From NCBI GenBank assembly GCA_029821735.1, contig JALGSU010000004.1, positions 62,001-126,000 on the forward strand: DNA of 64,000 nucleotides, written 5' to 3'. Position 1 is the first letter of the stretch. The number at the start of each line of letters is the position of its first letter. The position numbers and the translations under genes are program-made. Shown piece by piece: positions 28,271 to 37,805 of the stretch. The DNA comes from Candidatus Zipacnadia bacterium. Lineage in GTDB: Bacteria > Armatimonadota > Zipacnadia > Zipacnadales > UBA5352. The notes beneath the pieces were generated by a model. That model had not been told where the DNA came from and searched no databases. It worked only from the letters and a program-made list of their open reading frames with translations.

Positions 28271-30226
28271 TCAGTCCAGCAGCAGACAGGCCAACTCGTC
28301 GTGGTTGCGGATGTAGAGGCGCCCGTCCAGCAGCGCCGGGTGTGACCACACCTCGGCCTTGTCCCACACCTGCAGTCGGTCGAGGTCCGCGGGGGCCCCG
28401 CGTTGCGCGGGCAGCAGGAGCAGCTCCCCACCCTCAGTGATGGCCAGCACGCGGCCGTTGCCGCCGATCAGACTCACGTGATCGCGCAGGGCATCCTCAT
28501 CCAGCCGCCAGACGGTCTTGAGTTCATCGGCCGTGTCGAGGCACATCAGCCCGCTGAACGCGCCGAAGACGAGTCCGTCCACGACCACTGGCGAAACGGT
28601 GTCGGGGGCGAACTCCTCGTTGCGCGCAACTGGGTCCGCGATGATGGTGCCGCCATCGTCGAACGCGTAGATGCGCGTCCCGTTGTTCTCGGTCGCCACC
28701 AGCAATCGGCCACCCAGGTCCACCGGGGTCGGCACATTGAAGTCGCCTTGGAAGTCCGGGCGCAACTGCCACAAGCGAGTGCCGGTGGCGATGTCCCAGC
28801 CACCCAGCGAGACGGCGTCGTACCCGACGATCTGAGGCGTGCCGCCGAAGACGCCCACGATGAAGCTCGAGTAAGCCGCACCGGGCCCCGGGGTCTGCCA
28901 GATCACTTTGCCCGAGGCAGCGTCCAACGCCACTAGTGACGCCTCGGGCGCACCGGGGTTGACGATCAGCCGACCGCCCACGAGCAGCGGCGTGGCGCAC
29001 GAACCCCACTGCAGCGTCTCGGCACCGAAGTCGGCGAAGATGTTGCGCTTCCAGATAACTTCGCCATCGCCCATGTCGACGCAATGCAGGTCGCCGAATG
29101 CGCCCAGCAGCCAAGCGCGTTCACCGCTGATGACCGGGGCAGCGCGCGAAGAGTTCGTGTAATCCATGTCCTCGGTAGCCACGTAGCTCAGGCGCCAGAT
29201 CTCTGCGCCTGTTTCGGCGTCGAGGCAGATGAAGATGTCCTCGCTCTGGTCGGCACTCTTGTCGGCGACGACGACCCGCCCGTCCGCAACGGCGACGCCG
29301 GACAGCGTGATGCTTTGCAGCGGAGTCCGCCACAGGAAGCGGGCCTCGTCGGGGAGCGAGTCGGGGACGTAAGGACTGATCGCATCGCGGCTCGGGCCGC
29401 GCCAGTCGGCCCACGAGGCCGCGACGGGCACGAAGCCGTCGCGCGACTCGAGGGCGTGCAGAAGCGCGACGTCACTGGTCGCTGCCATCAGGGCATCCAA
29501 CACGCGGTGGTCTTCAGCGGTCGGCAGGTGCTCGGTCACGAAGGCCGTCACGAAGGGCACAGGAGCGGTGCTGCCTACCACGCGCAGGTCGCCGCGGTCC
29601 ACGATATCGCAGCCCTCAAACAACGGGAGGGCGTAGCTGGAGATAACCGCCGCATCCGCATCGCCGTCCAGAAGTGCCACTGCCGCGCTGTTGCAGGTGG
29701 CCCTGGTCTCAAGACGATCCGGCGCAAGCGCAAAGCTGCCGCCGAGGGCCTCCATGGCTGCGGCATGCTTCTCCGTGGCCTCGCGCGGCCCCAGTACAAT
29801 GCGACGGTCCGCGATATCCTCGATCGTCTGCGCCGGATCGTCTCGTCGCACCACGAACAGGCCCGTCAGCGTGGTCTCGCCCTGTTTGCCGGTCAGCATC
29901 GCCAATGGACGCAGGGCCAGGCCCGCCGCCGAGGCATCGAACTCCACTACCGATCGCTTGCCGATGACGAGATGTGGGGGCGCCGCCGCGCGTGTCATTG
30001 CCTCGGGGATGCTCTCAGCGAAGATGGTCTGGACCTCGCGCCCCAGGCGCGCTTCGAGGAGTGTCTCCAGCTGCAGGTAGTCGCGCTGGGCGTAGCCCTC
30101 GACGCACTCGCAGGCGAGCTGCACAGCCAGCGGGTCCATGATCACCATGACCAGGGGAGCGTCCTCGGCGGACGCCGGCGCGAAGGTGAGGCCGATCAGC
30201 AATGCAACGGCCGCTGCGGCTCTCAC
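28271..30226 (-). CDS. PhnD-like substrate-binding domain fused to PQQ-type beta-propeller, exported
   Basis: 651 residues from GTG 30226, which overlaps the upstream stop (GTGA) and has no clear ribosome site, so translation is probably coupled. Signal peptide residues 1-20. Residues 25-255 match the periplasmic phosphate/phosphite/phosphonate-binding (PhnD) fold: MVIMDPLAVQL, YLQLETLLEARLGREV, FVVRRDDPAQTIEDI and VLGPREATEKHAAAMEALGG. Residues 275-651 are a PQQ/quinoprotein-like propeller with repeated blade strands such as FICLDAETGAEIWRL, MGDGEVIWKRNIF and LVALDAASGKVIWQTPG. The fusion would let a bound ligand be sensed or scaffolded outside the cytoplasm; no transporter is nearby, so a classical transport role is unlikely. 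Last gene of a six-gene operon. The fusion is clear; its function is unknown. Confidence 0.82.
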   Translation of the reverse strand: MRAAAAVALLIGLTFAPASAEDAPLVMVIMDPLAVQLACECVEGYAQRDYLQLETLLEARLGREVQTIFAESIPEAMTRAAAPPHLVIGKRSVVEFDASAAGLALRPLAMLTGKQGETTLTGLFVVRRDDPAQTIEDIADRRIVLGPREATEKHAAAMEALGGSFALAPDRLETRATCNSAAVALLDGDADAAVISSYALPLFEGCDIVDRGDLRVVGSTAPVPFVTAFVTEHLPTAEDHRVLDALMAATSDVALLHALESRDGFVPVAASWADWRGPSRDAISPYVPDSLPDEARFLWRTPLQSITLSGVAVADGRVVVADKSADQSEDIFICLDAETGAEIWRLSYVATEDMDYTNSSRAAPVISGERAWLLGAFGDLHCVDMGDGEVIWKRNIFADFGAETLQWGSCATPLLVGGRLIVNPGAPEASLVALDAASGKVIWQTPGPGAAYSSFIVGVFGGTPQIVGYDAVSLGGWDIATGTRLWQLRPDFQGDFNVPTPVDLGGRLLVATENNGTRIYAFDDGGTIIADPVARNEEFAPDTVSPVVVDGLVFGAFSGLMCLDTADELKTVWRLDEDALRDHVSLIGGNGRVLAITEGGELLLLPAQRGAPADLDRLQVWDKAEVWSHPALLDGRLYIRNHDELACLLLD

Positions 30227-31158
30227 TGCTCGGCCGGGATGCGGTCGAGGATTCTAATGAGATTGTTCTTGTAGTCGAGCACCAAGACGCGGCTCTCGTC
30301 AGCGGTTGCCGCGAGGGCGATGTTGCTGCATGACGCCGCCAGGCCGCTGGCATTGGTGAAGCGATTGGTCCCTGTGTAGCCGACGAGACCGAGATATTGC
30401 CCGTCGGCGGTGTAGCGCTTAATGCGACCCAGACCCGACTCGGCGGTGTAGAGATCGCCGCTGGCACCGAAGAACAAGTTCATGGGGTTGCAGCAGGAGC
30501 CGAAGCCCTCCAGGCCGAGGCGGTCACGCTGCCCCCAACTCTCGAGTATCTGGCCGTCGCGGTCCATCTTGAGCACATGGTGGCGCGCGTTTTCGGCCAC
30601 GTAGAGGACGGCCCCGCGCGCGACCATGTCCAGTCGCTGGCAACATCCGCGCAGGCCCTCGGCGATCTGCGTCGCGCCGCTGAAGTCGAGGGCGAAGCGG
30701 ATGATCACCGCTTTGGCGCTCACGCTTCCGCCAGAGCCGAAGCTCACGAACAACTCGTCGCCCATCGTCGCCATACCGGAAGCGCGTGCAACGGGGAAGC
30801 CTCCGTCTGCCGCCGCCACGGTCGCCAGCACCTGTCCGTCGGCGCTCAGCCTGGTGAGCGTTCCGCGACCGCCGACGTAGATCGTGCCATCGTCGTGTAC
30901 ATGGGCTGAATAGGGCGCATCTGCCAGTTGCCAGGTGTCCACCAGCGTGCCATCTGGGTCGATGACCAGGATCTGCTGGGCCCGGGCGTCGCAGGCGAGC
31001 ACCCGCCCCTCGGCGTCCAGGGTCAGAGAAACGAGGTCTTGGAAGTCGAGGTCGATGACGCCGGTCTCTTCGTGGGTGGCGCCTTCCTGGGCATCATCGC
31101 AGGTTACCACGCACGATGCCATCGCGAGTGCGACGCACACAAGGGCGAAACGAGTCAT
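30223..31158 (-). CDS. NHL-repeat beta-propeller lipoprotein
   Basis: 311 residues from ATG 31158, preceded by AAGGAAG; the longer open frame to 31338 lacks a ribosome site and is rejected. The N-terminus MTRFALVCVALAMASC ends in a lipobox-like MASC, so the protein is probably lipid-anchored at Cys16. Repeated blade units include LVSLTLDAEGRVLACDARAQ, IYVGGRGTLTRLSADGQVL, LYVAENARHHVLKMDRDG and LYTAESGLGRIKRYTADGQY, as in NHL/SMP-30-type propellers. A typical role is a binding scaffold. Its stop overlaps the start of the PhnD-PQQ gene by four bases, which suggests the two propeller proteins are made together. A hairpin lies upstream. Confidence 0.83.
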   Translation of the reverse strand: MTRFALVCVALAMASCVVTCDDAQEGATHEETGVIDLDFQDLVSLTLDAEGRVLACDARAQQILVIDPDGTLVDTWQLADAPYSAHVHDDGTIYVGGRGTLTRLSADGQVLATVAAADGGFPVARASGMATMGDELFVSFGSGGSVSAKAVIIRFALDFSGATQIAEGLRGCCQRLDMVARGAVLYVAENARHHVLKMDRDGQILESWGQRDRLGLEGFGSCCNPMNLFFGASGDLYTAESGLGRIKRYTADGQYLGLVGYTGTNRFTNASGLAASCSNIALAATADESRVLVLDYKNNLIRILDRIPAEQ

Positions 31159-31220
31159 GTGCCTGCTTCCTTTCGTCCCGCAGCGCATGGTGCGCCTGTT
31201 CTCTTGTGGAGAGACGTTCA

Positions 31221-31248
31221 GGGCGGCGGGCAAGTTCACCCGCCGCCC
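31221..31248. terminator. Perfect 10-bp intergenic hairpin
   Basis: GGGCGGCGGG (31221-31230) pairs exactly with CCCGCCGCCC (31239-31248) across an eight-base loop. It lies 23 bases after the stop of the 1685-residue gene and 63 bases before the next start. No U-run follows, so it may reduce rather than end transcription inside the operon, or stabilise mRNA ends. Confidence 0.5.
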
Positions 31249-31271
31249 ATTCTCGACCACGCTCCGGTTGA

Positions 31272-34200
31272 CTAGTCGAAGATGAATTCCGCGAAGCGCT
31301 CGGGATCGTTGATGGCCGGCCCGGGCATGTAGGCCCACGTGGTCATTTCATCGTTGGCGCGGTAGCGGGCGAAATTGCCGGCCCATTTCAGGCCGCTGCG
31401 CGGTCGCAGTTGCATCGAGGTCAGTGGGATGGCCATCTCCACCGCGTAGCCGCCCTCGTGTTTGCCCGCGGCGACTTGTATTCCATCCCAGGTGAACCTG
31501 CTGCCGTCAGCAGTGTGTGTGAACTGATCCCAGTCCCCCGTGGCGTCGGCGATGACCTGCAGGAAGCGCGTGCGATCGCCGGACGGGTTGAGCGCGATAT
31601 CGACCGCGTCGCGGCCCCACAGCTTCTCCGACGAGATGTTCAGGTCGCGCGCGTTCTCGGTGCAGTCGAAAGCGATGTACAGGTTCGCGTCATCGTATGT
31701 CAGCCACGCGCGGGTGGGCTGGGGGGCCTCGGCGGCCCGCCCCAGCATGAAGAAACCGTCGGCCGCTTCCAGGGCAGCCCATGCTGCGTCATCGAGAGTG
31801 CCATCGACCTTCGGCGCCTCCAGTGCGCGGACGATCCGGTAGGTCTTGATCTTGTAGAGTTCGCCGAGGGCCTCGCCCTCGAGGATCTCCTTGCCCTCGC
31901 GAGAGTCAGAGTTCTCGAGAACCTCCACCGTCAAGCGGCGTGACGGGTAGACGTTCTCGGCGCCCGTGCCCACCCAGCAGCGCCCATCCCAGTCGGGCGG
32001 CGCCCAGTGCGCGAGGTCGATGGTGAAGCTCGTTTCCGGGCTCTCATGGATCGCGTCGGAGAGCATGACGAACTCATCGGGCTTGGCGGCTTTGCCCCAG
32101 TTGGGCCGCCCACCCGTGCGTTTGGGGTTGAGCAGACCCATCCCCAGCGCCACGCGCTTGGTGTAGCCGTCAGGGGTGTGGTAGTCAACCATAAGACCGG
32201 CGAATGTCGAGGTGTACTGGGGCTTGAACGACTCGACGCCACGGCTGAAGGTCCACGCGTTGTAGAAGGTATTGGCGACTTTGAGCGTGAGTACGCGAGC
32301 CCGCTCGAACTCGAGGCCAGCGAAACCATAGCCCCAGCGTGTCTTCGGCGCGTCGCGGCTGCCACCCTCAAACGTCAGGGCTTCGGCGTTGACGACCGCG
32401 ATCTGAGTGCTGTCACGCCCATCGTGGGTGTCGATGGCGGTGCCAATCACGTGCAGGCCACGGGCCGTTACGTCCACCTCGGCGATCTGTCGCGTTGGGG
32501 CGAGCTGGGGCGGCCGGTACGGCGGGATGTCGGGTGCGAACGTCCCCTTGGTCTGGAAGCTGGCAGTGCCGGTCAGCAGGCGACCGTCAGGGGCCAGCGT
32601 TGAGACGCGCAGCTTCCAGTCGCCCTCGCGTGCCTGAACAGGCACCGGCAGCGTCAATGTGCCCTCGGTGACAGGCAGCTCGCCTGCGTATACTGGCACA
32701 TCGTTGCGGGTGATGGACACGATGGCCTTTGCGGGAGCGGGCTGGAGACTGACGGTCAGGGCGTCGCCCGAGTTGACGAGCTCGGGGCAGGTGACGGTGA
32801 GTTCGTCACCCGCCGCCGGGGCGTCGGTGAGCGCGAGGACGACCGTGCTCTCGCCAGCCGGTACCGGGACGATGGCCAAGTGGGCGTCGCCGACGATGAA
32901 CGGGCGGACGCCATCGCCGGTGAGTCGCTTGCCAGCAGGAGCGCAGACGATGGCCTCGGCGCCACCCTCGGGAGCTGTGGCGCTCAGCGTCATGGTGTCG
33001 CCAGCCAGCTCGGCAGCGACTGACGCGCCGAGCACCTCGGGCGCCCAGTAGTTGATACGCAGGCCATCGACCGAGAAGACCGCTGCGGGCGAGTTGGTCA
33101 GCACTGCCATGCGCAGTAGGCTGGTCTCGGTGGGGATCGCCAGTTCAATGCGCTCGCCGGGTTGGTCGATCACACGCACGTCGAGCATGCGCCCGACCGT
33201 ATCCAGAGCCCAGCCGCTGTCGCGGTAGAGCTGCTTGCGCACCGCCTCAGGCAGGGCCTCCCAGCCCTCGCGGATGTCGCGGTTGCCGAAGATGAACGCG
33301 TAGACGGGCTTGGCCGGGTCGAGGCCGAGCTTGCGGGTGTCCGCCGAGACGACCGCCGGACCGTCGGGGGCCTCGCGATGGTCGATGACTGAGACGACTG
33401 CGGCTGGACCATGAGCGAGTGCGTAGGCCTCGATCTTGGTCTCGGAGTCGACGCGCCAGTCTGGCTGCAGGTCGGCCTCCAGCCAGGTCATGCGGCGCGT
33501 CTCATAGGCGGCTTCGATGTAGGGGAGCTTGAGGAGCAGGTCGGCCGCCCCGAGCGGGCCGGATGGGGTGATCCCGAGGCCGATCATGTAGTTGCTGTAG
33601 AACGGGAGGGTGGGCGTGCGCCAGTAGAGGGGGATGATGATCTGGTCAGGATCATACGCCTGGCGGATCTTGCAGATGGAAAGGCCGTCGGCTGAGTCCC
33701 GCCAGGTGGCCGCATGGAGCATACGGTCGATGCCTTCGTAGTAGCCGATGTCGAAGTGAGGGCCGGTGCGGGCGTTGAAGAAGACGGCCTTGTCATCGCC
33801 GCAGGCGCGGGTTACCTGTAGGATGCGCCGGTAGAGTTCCTCCCAGTGGTAATCCTGGTCGATGGTCAGGTGCTCCCAGTCGATCAGGTTGGCGCCGCCA
33901 CCACCACCGTCGAGGTAGAAGTAGTCGCCGTCGAAGTCAGCTATCACGTGCCCGAACTGGTCCATGAGTTCGTCCATGCTTTCGGGGACGCTCATCAGGC
34001 GCAGGTGGTTGAGGACCATGTTTGAGTAGGCGTTGAAGACTTGGCCATCGCGGTCCCTGGAGATGAACCAGTCGGGGTGCTCGCGGAAGACCTTCGAGCG
34101 GGGATGGACCGCCCATGCCCAGGTGTAGACGCCCGTGCGGATGCGTGGCGAGGCCGCGTGCATGCGATCAACAAAGCCCTTGAGCCACTGAGTGTCTATC

Positions 34201-36329
34201 TTCGCGCCCGAGCCGCTCTCGACCACGCCGTCGCTGAACCACTCACCCCAGACACCGTGGATGTTGGTCAGATACCACAGGTCCCCGCTGTCCGCGACCG
34301 CCAGTGAGCGCGTGATCGGCAGCATGTTGTTGTCCTGAAGGGCGGTCATCTGGGGCGGTGACATATTGGCGGAAGTCTTCGCGTCAAGCTGCCAGGTGGG
34401 CCGGGAGACGGCGTCCCAAGCTGCTTTGACATCCGGCAAGTTACGCCACATGCCGTAGAAGTCGGTCTGTCGGCCGTTGTAGAGCGCGGTGTGCAGTTCG
34501 GTGGACTGCTCCTCGCCCGGCGACAGGTGCAGTGTGCACACGCCGACCTCCCAACCGTTGGGCATGTATATCGGCGGGTGGTTCTCCTTCTCATAGTAAC
34601 GAGCAGTCATCGGACGACACCAGGTGTCATTGATCTTGTGTCGGAACTGGCCCACGCCCCAGCCGAGGTCGTAGCGATGCAGTATGACGACCTTGGAGTT
34701 GCGCGCTCCAAGCGCCCCAATCTGGCGGGGGACCGTCACTTCGTCGGCGAACAATCGCGCCCCCAGACCGCGGTCGCAGCCCATGTACACGCCGCCACGC
34801 CGGAAGTCCTCCACCGCGATGGCGCCAGTGATGTGGGTCAGGAAGCGGTCGGGAGCCTCGGAGGTGTTTGTGAAGGCCACGCGCTTGATCAGGCGGCGGC
34901 CGTCGGCGCTGAGTGACCATGATTTCTCGATGGTGATGTCCGGCAGTTTGGGGTTGGTGCAGCGGAGGCGCACCGTGCCGCCCGCGCCGTCGGCCAGCAC
35001 CTCGGCCACCTGGTCTGCGTACTCGTCGGCCTCGGTGTCGCCATCACGTGTAGCCAGATAATAATTGTCGGACTGGCGCTCGAGGCAGGGAGTGTCATGC
35101 TCGCGGTTCCACAAACCACCGACGAGGCCGTGCTGGCGGTCGATGGCCACGCGCATGGTGTCGCTGGTCAGGTAGAAGTAGTTCGCGTCGCCAGCTTCGG
35201 CGTCGGTGGTGGGCGGCATCGCGGGGCCGGTGTCATAGACCGTCGCGGCTGACGCCTGCCGGTCCTCATCGGTCGGCGGCCGCCCATAGAACTCGACCTC
35301 CGCCAACTCCACGTCCTGATCGGCGGCCGGTCGATTGAGCATCAGCTTGATGTAGCGCGCCACGCCGCGCACATCGCCGGCGACTTCGTGTTCGCCGTCA
35401 GCCCGGCGCGAGTCGGTGTTGCGCAGCATGCTCAGTATGCGCCACGTCTGCCCATCGTCGCTGCCCAGCACCTCGGCTGAGGCGATGTTCAGCGCCGGCG
35501 AGGAGATGGCACGGAGGATCGCGTTGGTGACGAAGTACTCGCCGCCAAGATCGAACACGATCTCCGGGCGCTGGCCGAGCATGCGCCAGAAAGCCTGGTC
35601 CTCGCGAGGGTTCACCTGCCCGTCGGTAAGGATGTTGGCGTCGGCATCACCGCGCGTGGGCTTGTTGAGGTAGCTGTAGGTCAGGCCCTCGATGCGCCCC
35701 GCCTGCTCAAGGTTGGTCTGCGCGATGTCGGCGACAATCACGTGCGCATCGCCGGCGCCGAAGCCGATGCGTCCGCTCAGGATGGCGAAGAGCCCCTCGT
35801 CGGTGGCGGTCAGATGCAGTTCGTCGTTGAGGTAGACGCGGATCTGCTGCCCGACGACTTCGCAGCGGAGGGTCATCCACTCGTTCACGGGAGTCGCTTT
35901 GGGGCGCAGGGCTTCGATGCTGTCGTCGAACGCCGAGTCGAGCTTGCCATCCATGACCTTCGACATGTAGAGGCTGCGGAACTTGGGTCGCAGGTAGAGC
36001 CAGAAGCCATCGCGCTCGTTCCACACCTCGCCGTTCCAGCGGATGAACAAACTGAAGCCTGAGTACTTGTCATCGGCACGCAGGAACTTCACGCGCGCGG
36101 TGACGGCGAAATCGTGCATCGGCTCGCCGCCATACCAGTAGATGTGCTTGCTCGGGGTGCAGTCGAGGTCCAGCGATCCGTCTGGCAGACGACGGACCTC
36201 ACTCTCGTGGGTCTCCTGGACGACCGTCCACGACTGGTCCCAGTCTTCGCCAAATGGCTCGGCGAGAACGGGGACGCTCGCGAGGACAAGGACGGTCACT
36301 AACGCTGGCGCCATGCAGGCACGCTTCAC
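31272..36329 (-). CDS. Giant secreted modular protein: LamG, discoidin, TIM barrel and CBM9
   Basis: 1685 residues from GTG 36329, with GGAG about ten bases upstream; a second possible start is ATG five codons in. Signal peptide residues 1-23. Residues 25-210 are LamG/GH16-like (VTARVKFLRADDKYSGFSLFI). Residues 225-350 are discoidin-like (GQRPEIVFDLGGEYFVTNA, SDDGQTWRIL). Then follow a beta-sandwich (about 370-600) and a TIM-barrel region (about 660-990) with WAWAVHPRSKVFREHPDWF and IADFDGDYFYLDGGGGG, reminiscent of the GH36/GH31 nucleophile strand. Beta domains lead to a CBM9-like module (1495-1685: LDDAAWAALEAADGF, LTYDDANLYIAFDC). It is a candidate alpha-galactosidase-like enzyme; substrate unknown. 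It lies 28 bases after the sulfatase stop, so it is cotranscribed with two sulfatases. Confidence 0.82.
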   Translation of the reverse strand: MKRACMAPALVTVLVLASVPVLAEPFGEDWDQSWTVVQETHESEVRRLPDGSLDLDCTPSKHIYWYGGEPMHDFAVTARVKFLRADDKYSGFSLFIRWNGEVWNERDGFWLYLRPKFRSLYMSKVMDGKLDSAFDDSIEALRPKATPVNEWMTLRCEVVGQQIRVYLNDELHLTATDEGLFAILSGRIGFGAGDAHVIVADIAQTNLEQAGRIEGLTYSYLNKPTRGDADANILTDGQVNPREDQAFWRMLGQRPEIVFDLGGEYFVTNAILRAISSPALNIASAEVLGSDDGQTWRILSMLRNTDSRRADGEHEVAGDVRGVARYIKLMLNRPAADQDVELAEVEFYGRPPTDEDRQASAATVYDTGPAMPPTTDAEAGDANYFYLTSDTMRVAIDRQHGLVGGLWNREHDTPCLERQSDNYYLATRDGDTEADEYADQVAEVLADGAGGTVRLRCTNPKLPDITIEKSWSLSADGRRLIKRVAFTNTSEAPDRFLTHITGAIAVEDFRRGGVYMGCDRGLGARLFADEVTVPRQIGALGARNSKVVILHRYDLGWGVGQFRHKINDTWCRPMTARYYEKENHPPIYMPNGWEVGVCTLHLSPGEEQSTELHTALYNGRQTDFYGMWRNLPDVKAAWDAVSRPTWQLDAKTSANMSPPQMTALQDNNMLPITRSLAVADSGDLWYLTNIHGVWGEWFSDGVVESGSGAKIDTQWLKGFVDRMHAASPRIRTGVYTWAWAVHPRSKVFREHPDWFISRDRDGQVFNAYSNMVLNHLRLMSVPESMDELMDQFGHVIADFDGDYFYLDGGGGGANLIDWEHLTIDQDYHWEELYRRILQVTRACGDDKAVFFNARTGPHFDIGYYEGIDRMLHAATWRDSADGLSICKIRQAYDPDQIIIPLYWRTPTLPFYSNYMIGLGITPSGPLGAADLLLKLPYIEAAYETRRMTWLEADLQPDWRVDSETKIEAYALAHGPAAVVSVIDHREAPDGPAVVSADTRKLGLDPAKPVYAFIFGNRDIREGWEALPEAVRKQLYRDSGWALDTVGRMLDVRVIDQPGERIELAIPTETSLLRMAVLTNSPAAVFSVDGLRINYWAPEVLGASVAAELAGDTMTLSATAPEGGAEAIVCAPAGKRLTGDGVRPFIVGDAHLAIVPVPAGESTVVLALTDAPAAGDELTVTCPELVNSGDALTVSLQPAPAKAIVSITRNDVPVYAGELPVTEGTLTLPVPVQAREGDWKLRVSTLAPDGRLLTGTASFQTKGTFAPDIPPYRPPQLAPTRQIAEVDVTARGLHVIGTAIDTHDGRDSTQIAVVNAEALTFEGGSRDAPKTRWGYGFAGLEFERARVLTLKVANTFYNAWTFSRGVESFKPQYTSTFAGLMVDYHTPDGYTKRVALGMGLLNPKRTGGRPNWGKAAKPDEFVMLSDAIHESPETSFTIDLAHWAPPDWDGRCWVGTGAENVYPSRRLTVEVLENSDSREGKEILEGEALGELYKIKTYRIVRALEAPKVDGTLDDAAWAALEAADGFFMLGRAAEAPQPTRAWLTYDDANLYIAFDCTENARDLNISSEKLWGRDAVDIALNPSGDRTRFLQVIADATGDWDQFTHTADGSRFTWDGIQVAAGKHEGGYAVEMAIPLTSMQLRPRSGLKWAGNFARYRANDEMTTWAYMPGPAINDPERFAEFIFD

Positions 36330-36357
36330 GGGGCTTCACTCCGATGTCCGTCTGGTA

Positions 36358-37782
36358 TCAGCAGGTGCGGTCGACGCTTCGGTCTTCGTGAATGTACTGA
36401 TCGAGCAGCTCACTGAGCCTGCTCACGACGCCCGGCTCGTCCTGCCACAGGTTGGTGGTCTCTGCCGGGTCGGTGTCCATGTTGTATAGCTGACCGACCG
36501 GGCCACCTGGCTCTGGCTCGATGGTCTGGGGCTTGGTGAAGCCGCCCGAACCGAGGCCCCCGATCATCTTCCATGGGCCCTGGCGCAGCGAGAAAGTGCC
36601 ATTGATCGAGTGATGCACGGTGGCTTCGCGGACCGAGTGGTCGAGTGCCTCGCCACGCAGAGCCGGGAGCATGGAGTAGCTGTCTTCGGCGGCATCGGCG
36701 GGCAGGTCGCAGCCGACGACCTCCGCGCATGTGCCCATCAGGTCCATGAGCCCGACGGTCTCATCGCATACCGAGCCGGCGCGGACCTGATCGGGCCAGC
36801 GCACCAGGTAAGGCTCGCGGTGGCCGCCGTCCCAGATGTCGGCTTTCTGCCCGCGAAGAGCGCCGCAGGATTTGTGGCCGTAATCATTGCCGTCGAAGCA
36901 GGTTGCGCGCGCGCCGTTGTCGCTGGTCACGATCAGCAGCGTGTTGTCGGCGATCCCGTGCCGGTCGAGGGCCTCCATGATTTGGCCGACCACCCAGTCG
37001 TAGCAGGCCACCATGTCACCGCGCAGGCCCGCTTCGCTCGCGCCCTCGAGGAAGTCGGGCGGTACGCAGGGGCGATGCGGGGCAGAGGTCGGCAGGTAGA
37101 CAAAGAATGGCTGGTCGGGATCGTCGGTCTGGCAGCGGTCGATGAACTCGCAGGCCTTCTGCGCATGCACCACGTCGACGATATCGTCGCGCCAGTCGGG
37201 CGTCATGAACCCCTTGCGCTGCTGGGGCATGTAGGGGTCTTTGTCGAGCGACGGGATGCCAACGGTGTGATCGTTCTCGATGAAGCAGTAAGGCGGCATG
37301 TCCAGCGAGGCGGCGATGCCCCAGTAGTAGTCGAACCCGTGAGTGGTCGGGTTGTCGGTGGTGGGCACCGTGTAGTCGATGTTCGAGCCGTCCTCATCGC
37401 GCTCGTTATCGATGGGCCCGGTGCGGTGCCATCCGAGACCGAGGTGCCATTTGCCGAACGCGCCGGTCGCGTAGCCGGCATTGCGGAGCATCCCGGGCAC
37501 GGTCAGGCGGCCGGGCTCGATGAGCGGCTCGGAGTGCCCCCACAGGACACCGGTCTGCAGTCGCGTGCGCCATGCGTAGCGCCCGGTCATCACCGCGTAG
37601 CGACTGGGCGTGCACACCGCGGAGGCGGAGTGGGCGTCGGTGAAGCGCATGCCCTCCCCGGCGAGTCGGTCCATATTGGGCGTGCGGATTTTGGTGGCTC
37701 CGTAACAGCCTGGGTCGCCGTAGCCCATGTCATCGGCCATGATGAATATGATATTGGGGTTGAGCTGCGTGCCGTCAGCCAT
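36358..37782 (-). CDS. Sulfatase (formylglycine-dependent arylsulfatase family)
   Basis: 474 residues from ATG 37782, with AGGAGG seven bases upstream; the open frame to 37812 has no such support. Asp17-Asp18 in FIMADDMGYGD are calcium ligands. CTPSR (Cys57) is the exact C-x-P-S-R target for conversion to formylglycine. GKWHLG and TSDNGA give the further Lys/His and Asp/Asn active-site residues. It removes sulfate esters, probably from glycan. There is no obvious signal peptide at this start (MADGTQLNPNI), so the product may be cytoplasmic or exported by an unrecognised route. No formylglycine-generating enzyme is encoded in the window. It starts 24 bases after the stop of a second sulfatase. 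Confidence 0.93.
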   Translation of the reverse strand: MADGTQLNPNIIFIMADDMGYGDPGCYGATKIRTPNMDRLAGEGMRFTDAHSASAVCTPSRYAVMTGRYAWRTRLQTGVLWGHSEPLIEPGRLTVPGMLRNAGYATGAFGKWHLGLGWHRTGPIDNERDEDGSNIDYTVPTTDNPTTHGFDYYWGIAASLDMPPYCFIENDHTVGIPSLDKDPYMPQQRKGFMTPDWRDDIVDVVHAQKACEFIDRCQTDDPDQPFFVYLPTSAPHRPCVPPDFLEGASEAGLRGDMVACYDWVVGQIMEALDRHGIADNTLLIVTSDNGARATCFDGNDYGHKSCGALRGQKADIWDGGHREPYLVRWPDQVRAGSVCDETVGLMDLMGTCAEVVGCDLPADAAEDSYSMLPALRGEALDHSVREATVHHSINGTFSLRQGPWKMIGGLGSGGFTKPQTIEPEPGGPVGQLYNMDTDPAETTNLWQDEPGVVSRLSELLDQYIHEDRSVDRTC

Positions 37783-37805
37783 GTCGGGCCTCCTGGCGCA
37801 GAGTT

